Of a stretch of DNA of 64,000 bases, positions 33,960 through 45,059 are shown in pieces (the first letter of the stretch is position 1; each line of letters opens with the position of its first letter). A program made the position numbers and the translations under genes. This stretch comes from Chlorops oryzae (lineage: Eukaryota; Arthropoda; Insecta; Diptera; Chloropidae), in assembly GCA_020466095.1 (NCBI GenBank), contig CM035808.1, positions 74,393,188-74,457,187 of the forward strand, written 5' to 3'. Under the pieces are notes generated by a model. It had not been told where the DNA came from. It searched no databases and worked only from the letters and a program-made list of their open reading frames with translations.

Positions 33960-34600
33960 ATATTCTGTGTGGATCGAAATTTTCGCACGCCTGGGAGGCT
34001 CTCAAAGCGCGGTACGAGAACAAGCGCATTTTAATCGATCACCAATTGAAGACCTTGTTCGATCTGCGCGCGATTGAAGACGAAACCAGCGAAGGAATTT
34101 TGAAAATTCAGACGATAGTCAACGATTGTATCACCATGATGAGAAGCCAAGGAGTTGTCGATTTTTGTAATGACATGCTCGTTCATTTTTGCTCCAGCCG
34201 CCTGCCAGCCTCTATGATCACACATTGGGAGCAGTCGCTTTCATCGCATTGAGAGCTGCCGACTTGGATACAGATGAACGAGTTTCTCAGCAACCGCTAT
34301 GAGGTCGTCGAACGCCTTTCGAGCTTCTCGAAGGTAAAAGCGCCGGTTCTATCAGCAAACCAGCCAACTTCATCGACCTACGCGTTCCACACACAAGAGC
34401 AAATACCAAGATCGTGTTCCTTGTGCAATGGAAATCACCCTCTACGCCAATGCTCTCAATTTTTGAAGATGGCAGTCGCGGAACGTTTTCAAATCATCAC
34501 AGAACCAAAGCGTTGCTTCAATTGTCTCGCTACCAGTCACCAACGATCCAATTGCACCAGTCAACACACCTGTGCGAAGTGCCAACATTGACATCACACT
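33960..34600 (+). pseudogene. BEL/Pao gag, 5'-truncated
   Basis: Starts abruptly near 33975 (WEALKARYENKRILIDHQ), then LKTLFDLRAIEDETSEG, the FCSSRLPASMITHWEQSL block and MNEFLSNRYEVVERL. Zinc knuckles follow: CSLCNGNHPLRQC and CFNCLATSHQRSNC..CAKCQH. The frame shifts near 34075, 34252 and 34591. This gag is of the same general type as the one at 21440 but of a different family. Confidence 0.8.
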
Positions 34601-35953
34601 TTGTTGCATGTTTCGAGCGCGGCTGCAACACCGGACAACAAAGTCTCTACCACCCCATTGACATCTCCCCCGGAGATGGGCCCGTTTCCGACGAGCCAAC
34701 CGCCGCATTTTCGTGCGCAACCAGAGGCTTCGAGCTCCGTGCGCATCCCCTCCCCGTCACAGGCACACGCACACGTCTCCATCAGCCAGACTCAGGCGCT
34801 TTTGCCAACGGTTCGGGCGCTTTTAGATCAAGGTTCGCAGAGGAAATTTCTTACTGATCAAATGCAGCTGCAATCGAATTTGCCAACGACTCATAAAATC
34901 TGCAACGTCTCTGGCATGGATGGCCAATGCACCCAAATCGTGAAAAAGAAATGCACCATCACGCTCGACTCGCCTCGTTCTTCGTTCAAGGAAGAAATCG
35001 ACGCCGTGGTGTTGCCGAAATTGACCAATTGGCTTCCGGCCAAAAGGGTCTCAAATTTGGATCCCCACGAGATCTCAACGTTGGAGCTCGCCGATCCCCG
35101 GATTATGAATCCAGCCCGCATCGATATGGTCATCGGGTCTGATATCATGCCGAAATTACTGCGGCCGCGCGTCAAGATGAATGTCGGAGGAAACCTTATT
35201 GCCCAAAATTCAATATTCGGATGGTATTTGAGTGGGCCAATCGCCAGCGAATCCATCGAAGCGTTTACGACGCAAGTCTCCTCCGGAGACCACCAGGAGT
35301 CACTTCACGAGTCACTCAAATCATTTCCAGAACAAGAGGAAGTTTCAGCCTCGCCTCTCCCTCTTCCAGAGGACATATATTGCGAAAAAATATATTCGCA
35401 AATCACATCTAGAAATTCGGATGGTAGGCCCGTTGTGCGTCCACCGTTTAAGATCGAATTTTCTAAAGCCGCTCCTTGCTTGGACTCGTCGCGATTTGGA
35501 GCGCTGACGCAATACAGGAGCTTGAAGAAAAGGCTCGCACGGCAGCCATTTATGCGCGACACCTTTAATTCAGTGATCAAGCCCGAGAGTACATCCACGA
35601 AGATACGAATCGTTTTCAACGCTATCCAAAAGACCTCTTCCCCCTTATCACTGAACGATGTGGTTTATGTTGGAGCGGTGCTGCAAGCGTATCTGGTCCT
35701 TCGTATGATCAGCTGTGCATTCGCTATCCAGCAGTTCGATCCAGGAGGATTTTCCTCCTGGATTTTCGCTATCGAGGTGTCGACGCGAGTTTTCCACCTC
35801 ACGCCGCTGCTCCTGATCGCAACACCTCCCCCTCCCCCTTTTCATTTATTGTTCACTATCTTCTCAACAATATCGCCTCCGCCTTCTCCTACCAACGTCG
35901 CCACGGCCCAAACCAATCGTCTAGCAGACGCGAACTGGATTGAGAAATTATAG
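34601..35953 (+). pseudogene. BEL/Pao protease and RT fragment
   Basis: A single 450-codon frame. A proline/serine-rich linker is followed by the retropepsin active site (RALLDQGSQRKFL; DQGSQ at 34826-34840) and the VVLPKLTNWLPAKRV and MVIGSDIMPKLL blocks typical of BEL/Pao. The QNSIFGWYLSGP segment leads into RT: LTQYRSLKKRLAR, then IRIVFNAIQKTSSPLSLNDV. From about 35680 the sequence no longer reads as RT (the YADD-containing core is missing) and ends at a stop 25 bp before an LTR. An internal deletion has removed most of pol. Confidence 0.85.
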
Positions 35954-35977
35954 TTGCGTAGCGCAAGTCGGGCAGTA

Positions 35978-36640
35978 TGTTGGTTTTTCGCCGTAGCCAC
36001 TTTGAAGCCGGGGCTTTAAAGAACGGCAAAATAACTAATCTTATTGAGTACCTTTTTCGCGTTCGACTGCGCTAACCGGCAGCGCTGCCTGGGAGCACTG
36101 CGCGCTGCCCTCTGCTCTGTTGAAAAAATCTCTTCGCGTGAACAACTCGCCCACGCGCCGCCAAAAAAAATAAAAATTAAAAACCCAAAATCCCAATTAA
36201 AAAGAGAATTCCACATAAAAATATAGCTAGAGTAAGAAAAGAGGAAGAAAACCCAAAAATTTAAAAGTGAACTCCAACAAAAAAATATACAAAATTAAAA
36301 GTGAACTCCAATAAAGAAAATATATAAAATTTAAAGGTGAATTACAAAACAAAATATATATAAAATTCAAAGTGAATTACAACAAAAAAAAAAGAAAATT
36401 GAATTGAAATAACACCAAACCAAAAACAAAACAAAAAACAAAAAAAATAAAAAACAAAAAAAAAGGAGAAGTGGCAACGAATTTAATATACCGTTGCAAA
36501 GTACAATAAAATCAACCGCGTCGCGCAAACCGACATATCAATCGACGTACCCGGCATCCCCCAGGGTCATCAGCGGAGTATCAGGTACGTCTCCCTCATT
36601 TGTTGCCCCTCACCTTGACAATAAGCCTTCATCATTTTAC
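35978..36640 (+). mobile_element. BEL/Pao LTR with internal tandem repeats
   Basis: Starts TGTTGGTTTTTCGCCGTAGC, a BEL-type LTR opening, right after the truncated pol, so it is the 3' LTR. Four tandem units of about 35 bp lie at 36265-36400 (aaaagtgaactccaacaaaa.. / aaagtgaattacaac..). The right edge is uncertain (36600-36700). Confidence 0.65.
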
Positions 36641-37409
36641 ACATAATTTATTTTTTATAAATCGAAATACATAACCGGTGAGGTGGCACTTGCCACCAAC
36701 TTACAAGTCAAGCTACGCAAGCTTATTTTTCAAAACAAACCGACGCATGTTTGTGCGTAGAGTGTGTGAATGATATCACAACGAGGTGAGTTAATTTCAA
36801 ACCCTTTCAACCACTTTAAAGAAGTGGTTTTAAGATATATTGTATATTTTCATGACGATTTAAACCACATTGAACGTAATTGAATATTTGACGCTAAACG
36901 GTTTTTAGACAAAAAATACAATCAATTTCATTAAAATATTCGAAAAATTAAACTATAGATATTTTATTATAAAAACATAAAATTTTATCTTTAAAGAACA
37001 AAACTCATGACCGATATATCGTTTTATGCTTAAGGCGCATAGAGTTCGGATAGACCTAAACATATTGCTCGTTTTACCCATATAAGATAATGTAAAAAAT
37101 GTGCGCTACTTGAAGAGAAGCACGACATCGTATAAAGCACTTCGGATCGTTTGCTACACTCATCACGCATATACGAAACCGAACAAGAGAATCAGAAAAT
37201 ATAAATTTTCTCGACTTTACTGCTTTGAAAACGCTAGACATACACACAACCTCCTACAAATATATGCATGCATACCGATTTACAGGTCCCGTCATTGACA
37301 AAGCCAAAACGAACCAAAAGTTGCGTCAAACACAATTTCTTGTTTGACCAACTACATGCCAACCTAAAAAAGCGATTTGAAAGCGGTTGTGAGTTATGTT
37401 CAAGTTGGA
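36641..37409. other. Spacer
   Basis: A+T-rich. Short frames here match nothing. 'ggtggcacttgccacc' at about 36682 is a 16-bp palindrome. No gene called. Confidence 0.4.
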
Positions 37410-38493
37410 TGGGAGCTATTGGCATAGATTTGCAGGGCTACATTTCGTTGTATGAAATGGAACATCTATATATTATTTGGTTAGTGGTCAAAGATACCAT
37501 AGATAAAGAATTTAAATTTTTCGAAAATGGCAGAAAAATTGCTTCACTACCACTTGTTAGTTCCACTTATAGCAGTCGGGTTTGTACTATTAAGCCAGTC
37601 ACGATCCGTGCTAGGCAGCAGGGGCATAAAAAATGTAGAGAAATTTTCCGGAGAAATCGTTATACAAAAAAAGGAAGTTATGCCTAACGTTTTCGTAGGA
37701 AGTACAATTACGGAAATTTCAAAGGAAAAGAGCTATGTGCCTATGTTGAACGCAAATCAGACGGATGTTCGAATAGAATCCAGTGAATTAGAATATGACT
37801 GTGGCACAGAAATTGAAAGTTTTGACGTTCCAAATATTAATCAATTACAAGAAGGATGATATGAGAGTAATCATTTTGACCTTTTCATGAACTCAGTAAA
37901 TTTAGATAAAAATCTTAATAAAGATGAATTGCATTCCATCAAAAAAATATTTAGAGATTATACGGATATATTTCTTTTGCAAGGAGACAAACTTTCATAC
38001 ACTACGGTAATGAGTCATGAAATTCTTACGGAACCAGGAAAAGCCCCAATTAATAGTAGACAGTACAGTTTGCAGGAGCATCACAAAGCAGAAATAAATT
38101 CCCAGGTTAACAAAATTTGGGCAGACAACATAATTAAGCCAAGCCAATCGCCTTGGAATTCGCCCATAATTTTAATTCCAAAAAGGACAGGGAAAGATGG
38201 CGAGAAAAAATGGAGACGAGTAGTTGACTTTAGAAAATTAAATGAAATTACTCTTAAACAAGTTTTCCAATTCCGAGAATAGATGAAATCCTGGATTAAT
38301 TGGGATGTAGTCGCTATTTTTCTACACTGGACTTAGCTAGTGGCTACCATCAGGTGCTGGTTGACGAAAAAGATAGACAAAAACAGCTTTCAGTACGGGT
38401 ATAGGCCGTTTGGAATTTATAAGAATGCCTTTCGGTCTCACGGGATCACCAGCAACGTTTCAAAGAATTATGAATAGTTTTTTGACTGGTCTT
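37410..38493 (+). pseudogene. Gypsy copy A: end of protease and RT N-terminal part
   Basis: Begins inside the protease/linker region. A VFVGSTITEISKEKSYVPML block is the same feature as the NVFIGESLTRVNNGIAYVPI block of the element at 13925. RT motifs are SPWNSPIILIPKR, WRRVVDFRKLNEIT (about 38205-38255), LDLASGYHQVLV and [19 protein letters not shown] (about 38425-38480). Frameshifts occur near 38275 and 38380. RT is interrupted at 38494 by a hAT element, just before the catalytic YLDD. Confidence 0.82.
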
Positions 38494-39990
38494 CAGTGTT
38501 GTAACAGTTCCTTTTTTTTTGTACCTAGGTACAGGTACAGTTCCTTCCAAAAAAAAGGAACTAGTTCCAGGTACAGGTACACAAAATTAAAAGTAACTAG
38601 GTACAAGGTACAGGTACAAAAAAGGTACTTTTCAAAATTCACTTAGTATAATTAAACTGCAGAATTTTGTGCCGAATTCGATATGCGCCAGACAAACGTA
38701 ATCTAAGTTACGCAATTTCAGAACAAAATTCAAATTGCCTCAATTTCATATGTCAAATTTGTTCTGATATTTTCTGAAATTATGCTATTTCGATCTCCGT
38801 GTGTCGCACGCATAAAGCTGTTAAAATAAAATTTAAATAAGCTTTTTTGTTAAGAAACATTTTTAGTTTTACCGTTTTCATTTCGTTGTACGCTTGGAAA
38901 GCATATAAGGCAATTTCAGAAGAGTTTAAATGCAGTTTCTGTTTTTTTTTTTTGTTTAATCTTTGATTTAAAGTTTTAATTGAACATTTTTTTTATTCTT
39001 TTATTTAATATATAGAATATATGAATAAAAAGTATGAACAACAATTTTTTTTTATTTGACATGTTTTAAAATCATTTTTGAGTGCATCGAACTATTTGGC
39101 GGTTTCTCGTAACATCAACAATGTTTCGAATAAATCGTCGCTAAGCCTGTTTTGCCTTGGCGTACAAATTTGACCCGCTGTGCTGAAAAGCCTTTCCACA
39201 GGAGCCGAAGAAGGCAATATTATTATTATAAAAGTATATATAATCATTAGTTAAGAGCCATATTTAAATTAATATAATTTAAAATTCCCTTTTTCCATTA
39301 AGTGTTTAACCGCGATGTTGTTGAATTGAGCGCTCAATTTTTCTCTACCTCCCCGCACTTCCTCTCTCCTATAAAGTGAGAATTGACGGTCAATATTGGC
39401 CAAGGTAGGAGCTGAGAATTTGTTATTGTGTGCGTTCCTTACGCTACGACAATCGTTTTTGTGTTGCAAAATGTATTAAGCATTGAATAATAATGGCGAA
39501 AATCCGTTTTAAAGATTTCGATTTTTTTTTCACATGTGAACTTGAAACTAGGCTTTTAGGGTCTCTCTTCAGTTTGTTCGGAAATCAAAAACTCTACATA
39601 TTAAAAGCTTAAGAATTCATTCGTTTACTCTTTGCGAACGCGTTTCCACGTAAAAATATTTATTAGGCAAATTCTTCCACGGAAGTTTTTTTCGACGTCT
39701 CAAAGCAAAAATAAACATCAAATCGTATTGTGAGCGAAAAACACCGATTCTGAAATTTTTTAAACAAATTTCTAAACAAAATATCAAAAAAATTTTGCTA
39801 ATAAATATTTATTCGTGGAAATCGCGACTTAGAAAAGTACCTTTTTTAAGTACCTTTTTCGATGAAAAAGGTACAAAGGTACAGGTACTAGGTACAATTT
39901 TAAAAAGTAACTAGGTACAGGTACAAGGTACTGAAAGTTGTACCTAGGTACGGTACCTAGGTACTTGTACCTAGGTACATTACAACACTG
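38494..39990. mobile_element. hAT element with GTACCTAGGTAC subterminal arrays
   Basis: The left end CAGTGTTGTAACAGTTCC and right end ..ACATTACAACACTG are inverted repeats. The host sequence CTGGTCTT is duplicated exactly at 38486-38493 and 39991-39998, an 8-bp TSD. Both ends carry many copies of GTACC / GGTAC and the palindrome GTACCTAGGTAC (38520-38610 and 39838-39980). The element holds a transposase C-terminal remnant on the minus strand (39092-39220). It splits the gypsy RT gene and is therefore younger than it. Confidence 0.9.
39092..39220 (-). pseudogene. hAT transposase C-terminal dimerisation domain, remnant
   Basis: A short minus-strand frame reading [17 protein letters not shown], then [18 protein letters not shown], ending at TAG (39092-39094). 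This is the SSAxxERxFSxxG..R..L....E.LLFL pattern of hAT transposase C-termini. The rest of the transposase (BED finger, DDE catalytic core) was not found upstream, so this is a non-autonomous relic. Confidence 0.8.
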
Positions 39991-39998
39991 CTGGTCTT

Positions 39999-40802
39999 CA
40001 GGGAATAGATTGCTTTGTTTACCTTGACGACATTGTCATCTACGCAAGAAATTTAGAGGAACACGATATTCGATTAAGAAATGTTTTTGACGTTTTAAGG
40101 GAAAATAATCGGAAACTCCAAACAGAAAAATGTCAATTCCTAAAGAGAGAAGTAGTTTACTTAGGGCACAAATGTTCAGAATCAGGTGTTTTACCTGATC
40201 CAGCAAAAGTAGAATTCGTTAAAAATATTAAACCATCCACAAATATTAAATAATTGCAGTCATTTCTCGGCTTAATCAATTATTATAGAAATTTTATACC
40301 CGAGGCAGCCAAAATATCCTTACCATTAACAAAATGATTAAGAAAAGAAGAGAAATTTATTTGGAATCAGCATTGCCAAGACGCAATGGAGAAATTGAAA
40401 GGAACAGTTACAAGCCACCCTATACTACAATATCCGGATTTTGAAAAGTTATTTATTGTTACAACAGACGCCAGCAACGAAGCATTGGGTGCAGTATTGT
40501 CGCAAAGTGAGCCAGGACAGGATCTGCCAATATACTACGCTAGTAGGGCACTTAGTGCAACCGAAAAACGATATTCCACGATAGAAAAGGAATTTTTGGC
40601 AATAGTTTGGGCAGTTAAAACTTTTAGAATATACCTATTAGGCAAACATTTCCAAATTTATACCGACCATAAACCACTTAAAGGTATAGCGAATTTAAAA
40701 GGCCAACATACCAGATTGGGCCGTTTTCGATTGAAAATTTTAGAATACGATTTTGAAATCCTTTACAAACCCGGAACGATTAACCCGAATGCCACAACGT
40801 AA
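39999..40802 (+). pseudogene. Gypsy copy A: RT C-terminal part and RNase H
   Basis: Resumes exactly after the hAT target duplication with DCFVYLDDIVIYARNLEE (catalytic YLDD, about 40018). The thumb follows (EVVYLGHKCSESGVLPDP, about 40150), then FLGLINYYRNFIPEAAKI. RNase H: VTTDASNEALGAVLSQ, EKEFLAIVWAVKTF and TDHKPLKGIANLKGQHTR. It ends near GTINPNATT at 40802. Stops at about 40250 and 40336. The integrase is absent: the sequence goes almost straight to the polypurine tract, showing an internal deletion. Confidence 0.85.
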
Positions 40803-40883
40803 TCTAACTTATACATGACAAGAAGCGTCCAATTCTGAGTGTTCTACCGTCGCCTTGGCGCAACTTTCTTCAAGGGGGAGGGA

Positions 40884-41546
40884 TGTTCTGAGTCTCTCCC
40901 AAACTCAACGCTACTGAAAAGCAGCGGCCAGCGAAAACCGCTGACGGAGACAATTTGGCTACTATAACGACAACACCAGCACGAGCATAAGCATATGCGC
41001 GACCCGATGGCTGGAAATTACAAGAACTTTAAGCACAAACACGGTGCATGCATTTGCAGGGCGACTGCTAGCAACAACAACACAGGCACCGAATATGCAC
41101 GATTGGCAAATCTCAACACTGGCAAAGCGAATGCACAATTGCAATCCGATCGCTGGAAACAACAATAACAACTACAAAAGAAGCAATAGGAACATCGGAA
41201 TAGCTTCATGCAGCAACAACAACAATATGGCAATGATGGTACCATTGCGGGTGAAGTTCGCAAGATCAGCAATATTGATCTATATAAACGGAGCTTCGAC
41301 GCCTGGAACGGGATTTCTTCTGCGAGCGTACTCACCCACGCGCCACGACGTCGAAAGCATAGGGCAGTTTCAAGTTAGGATATAGTAATTCTGTTTAGAC
41401 CTAAGGATTCACAAACATTAAATAAAAGGATTATCCTTAGGAACAATCTTTTTTTTTAAAGGAAATATAGGGACTATTATATGCTCGACACTGTCTGAGC
41501 GCTTGGTTTCCTATATCTCAGCATTGGAATAAAGGAACGTTTATAC
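40884..41546 (+). mobile_element. LTR of gypsy copy A
   Basis: Begins TGTTCTGAGTCTCTCCC right after the polypurine tract CAAGGGGGAGGGA, so it is the 3' LTR. It matches the minus-strand LTR at 45903-45060. Features: CAACAACAA tracts, GTACTCACCCACGCGCCACGAC (41329-41350) and TTATCCTTAGG. It breaks off after 'acgtttatac' exactly where the repeat at 41547 starts; LTR B continues for about 40 more bases past this point. Confidence 0.8.
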
Positions 41547-42125
41547 GTAGGGTTCCTCGAAAAACTTCATGGTCCAAAATTTTTTTTCTGTAGGACGACG
41601 ATTAGACGTGCCCCACGGGGGTCAAAGTTCACAAAACCCCCCCAAATCTTACATATGTCGCCATAACTCTGTAAGGGAGGTCAGCAAGTGGGTAAAATGT
41701 GAGAGCGACCCCCATTAATTTTTTCCCCCGTAACATTTTATCTGAACAAACTTGCCCCTATCTCCCCTCCTTACAGGGGCTCTCATATAAAACTACCCTT
41801 TTTATGCAATTGGTGCAAACCACGCCCCAATGGCATATAATGGGTTAAAATGTATGATTTACCTCAACTATTATTTTATTTTACACATTTCTCCCAAATA
41901 TACTTACCCTCTATCTCCCATACAAAATTACTTTCATCTTATCAAATTTTCATTAAAAATGGCCGCGACTACAGTCAGACCTCTCCTAGAGGGACAGTAT
42001 GTATAACCGACCTCAATTATATTTTCATTTTACACATTTCACCCAAATAGACTTACCCCCTATCTCCCCTCCTTAGGGAGGCCACCATACAAAATTTCAG
42101 TTAAATTAAAAAAAAAAACATTTCA
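41547..42125 (-). repeat. Long terminal repeat-like end of the unnamed DNA transposon, copy 2
   Basis: Same sequence as 32359-32800, here cutting the LTR at 41546. Relative to the minus-strand gene half at 43115-42191 it is the 3' flank in inverted orientation. It has an extra diverged module: the phrase 'ttttacacatttctcccaaa..acttacc' occurs at about 41880 and again at about 42030. Copy 1 has the phrase once. Confidence 0.75.
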
Positions 42126-42190
42126 CGTATTTCAACGAAGCCATCTATATTTTTCATAAGCAATGAAATAAATAGACCCAAAATATTAAA

Positions 42191-43115
42191 TTAATTTTCG
42201 TTTAGTGTACGATGGATGCAGTTTACGGTTGCATGCAACAATCTGAAGCACAAAATCTTCTTCCTCATCGCCTCGTCGCCTCGGCACAATATATTGTTGT
42301 AATCTGCTACCAACTTTACACCTCTTTCTGCAGCGTCGTTTGTTACATGTAACTGCCTTAACATTTTCACTGCTGGTTGGTAATCATCGCTCTCGACCCA
42401 GGTGTCTGGTGTAAAAGCCAAAAAGCTGGACGAAATTCGGAAGCGCTTAAAAAATCTTTTTGTATCGGAGGTTACGAAATGGCTTAAATCTTTTTCACAA
42501 TTGTCTTTGTGAATATTTGTTGTACTCAATACCAAACGCTTGAAACTTCTGGAAAACAAATCATCATCTTCTTTTTCCTTATCGCTATCGCCTTGACTTG
42601 CTTCGAGCTGAATAATTGGTTTTGCCATTTTTAATTTAGTATTGTTCGAGACATTCTCATCAAATAGTGCAAAAGCTATGGGTTCCCCACTTAAGTACCA
42701 AAGATGTTTACTAAATTTCGCCAGCAATATCTTTGACAAATACTGGCCAATCGCGCTAAATTCCGCCACTGCCTTCAAATATTGGAAATCCTGATTGGGA
42801 GCTTGGATTGCTCTTGAGCATCTGAACCAAGCTTTAACATAAATTGTTAATAATTTATTAATAATATTATTATAATAATTGTTATAAATTAAAACGTTTC
42901 GCAGCTTGTTCCATTCTGTCTCATTAACTTCGAAGTGTTTACGAAACAGAAATACTTTTGTGCTGTATGGCTTTGGCCATTCATCGGGCATGAGTTATAG
43001 CACCTGGTGGATTTATGCGATAATTGTGAAGATTTTCGCCCAGTAATAATAAAATAATACCCAAAATTTCTTTAAAGTCTGCTCTGGGATGAAGCTCATT
43101 GAGTTGTGCCATTCT
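42191..43115 (-). pseudogene. C-terminal half of an uncharacterised transposon-associated protein family
   Basis: The minus-strand frame from about 43115 reads HPRADFKEILGIILLLLG and PPGAITHAR, then shifts at about 42985 into a 266-codon frame: VFLFRKHFEVNETEWNKLR, YVKAWFRC, APNQDFQYLKAV, KFSKHLWYLSGEPIAFALFD, FFKRFRISSSFL and HVTNDAAERGVKLVADYN, ending at a stop at 42191. I recall this order (PGAxHxARWMAK, YVKAWFxAP, HLWYLSxE, VVNDxAERGVKLxxxYN) from the same multi-copy invertebrate protein family as the half at 33054. The catalytic middle of that family is absent from this window. Confidence 0.6.
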
Positions 43116-43204
43116 ATTTGTAATTTTTTCTCGTTTGCGAATTTTGATTGTTCTGATTAGCTTATTTGTTTTTGTGCCCCTGCCTGCAGTACGGATTTGT
43201 TTCG

Positions 43205-44090
43205 TGACCCTTTAACTGACAGACGTTTCAAAATAATTTTTTTATTTTCGCATAGCAATTTTTTCGGAGTGTCCCGATTTTCCGCAAAAACCGCAATTTT
43301 GTATATTTTTATTCATGGGAGTATTGTTTGAGTTGCATCGTGCATTAGTTGTGTGTCCATACTAAGCACAACTACCGCAGTAGGGCGTATTTTTTCTTTG
43401 CCAGCAAACATCCCAAGTATGGCCTTCTACGTTACAAAATGAACACCGAGCTTGATGTATGGCTACTGGGGTTGGTTTATTTACGAAATGATCAGAATGT
43501 CCAATTTTACTATTTTCCTCATGTCGCTCTTCCGTCGTCTGCGCTAATTTTATAAGAGTAAATAGTGATTCATGTTCTGCGCCCTCGAGTCTGTTTCGTA
43601 AAAAGGGGTCCTGAATACCAAAAATAAATTTATTTTTCCCTAATTTCTGGTAGTCGTGTAGCAATGCTACTGCTTCAGTACGGTTCCACGATTCCCTAAT
43701 AAGCTCTTCGGATTCACGCAATAACAATTCTATCTTCCTACCAAACTCCGAAACCTTTTCAGTACTCTGCTGCTTTGCGGAAGCAATTTCATATCTGATT
43801 GTTTCTAAACTTCGTTTCTTCAAAAATTCTGATTTTATGACGTCGTTAAACTCATCCAGATTGTTTATTATTTTTTTGAGACAATTTCGTAAGCTTTGAC
43901 TGCTTATGTTTTTTATGATACCTTGTATGTCGCCCATATTGCTGTTCCCTACTACGCTTTTCAATAATCCAATTCCATTAACAAATCTATCAACTTCTGG
44001 ATATAAATCAGCATTGTTAGTGCCTGAAAAATATGGAACGAGGTTATTTACTTTTCCCATCAGTTCGTCTACCTGCATATTGGTGGCCAT
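43205..44090 (-). pseudogene. Gypsy copy B gag, capsid and zinc knuckles
   Basis: The minus-strand frame 44090-43362 (242 codons) covers a capsid-like domain (NLVPYFSGTNNADLYPEV, EFLKKRSLETIRYEI, SEFGRKIELLLRESEELI). Knuckles follow: CSFCNVEGHTWDVC, CGSCA-stop-YGHTTNARC and CGFCGKSGHSEK. It aligns by eye with the capsid region of the gag at 12050-12640, so the two elements are relatives. The stop after CGSCA truncates it. No pol follows: at about 43130 the sequence switches to the unnamed transposon. Confidence 0.82.
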
Positions 44091-44712
44091 ATTTATACGT
44101 ATTGTAGACTGGGTTAGAGAGAATGTTTGGATAGTTAGATTATCGGTGCTGGGGCTAGTTGTCTTGATTGATGGTAAAATATACTGAGCAGTAGTTGTGG
44201 GTTTTAAAGAATTTTCGTTAAGTGGAACTACGTTTTGGATTGTGGGGAGAGCGAGATAGTATTTTTTGTAATAATTTTTCGTGTTAGGTTTCGTGTTTCA
44301 AATATTTTACTTCCTCCTCGCTTTCGTTTAAGCGTGCTTTGTCTTTTTCTACTGTTTCTGCTTATTTATTACCGACGGCCTTACTAGGTGATTCTCTTAG
44401 TTCTTGGTTATCCCTTTCAGATTCGTCAATCAAGTTATTATGTACGTCAATCTGTGCTCTTAATTTTTTCACTCTCTTGTTACACCCTTATTGACTCTTC
44501 TAGTATCTGAATTTTTTTATCTGTGACCTGTTCCGAAACACTTATTGAATTTTTGATTTAATCAATTAAAAACGTAGCTTCCCCTTATTTTGAAAAATGA
44601 CCAAGCACTGCTTGATTCTTTACTAATTCCCTTGCTTCTCTAAGAACTTCTTCGGAATCAGTTTCGAATAATTTTAGTTTGTCTTTTAACGCATCTAGTT
44701 CTTTGGCCATAA
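44091..44712 (-). pseudogene. Gypsy copy B gag, N-terminal coiled-coil region
   Basis: From ATG at 44712-44710 the minus strand reads MAKELDALKDKLKLFETDSE, then EVLREARELVKNQAVLGHF, stopping near 44585. Further charged stretches follow in other frames up to the capsid frame at 44090. A charged N-terminal coiled coil matches the design of the gag at 11112. Decayed. Confidence 0.6.
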
Positions 44713-45059
44713 GGTTTAATTATATTTACCGTAAACCAAAAAAATAAACAGGGACTCAATGTGGTTATAGTAAACAATATTCTGTTATACTTACCATTTT
44801 AATTTTAGTTATTCTGCGCCACATTGCTTGGTGCAATCGTTGATTTAAATTTCTTGTCCTTGGTAACTGCTACCGTTGATTCTCGTAACAGAAATATTAT
44901 TTCAATACTTCCGCCCAGACGCCAGATATCCTTGACAATATAATCTTTGTTCAAAAATTAAATCTCGCATGCAGCATAACCTTTTTTTTGTTCAAAGCCT
45001 AGAGGAAACTGAGTTCTTATCCAATTGAAAGTCAATCAAATACCGGCTTCGCCAAATAA

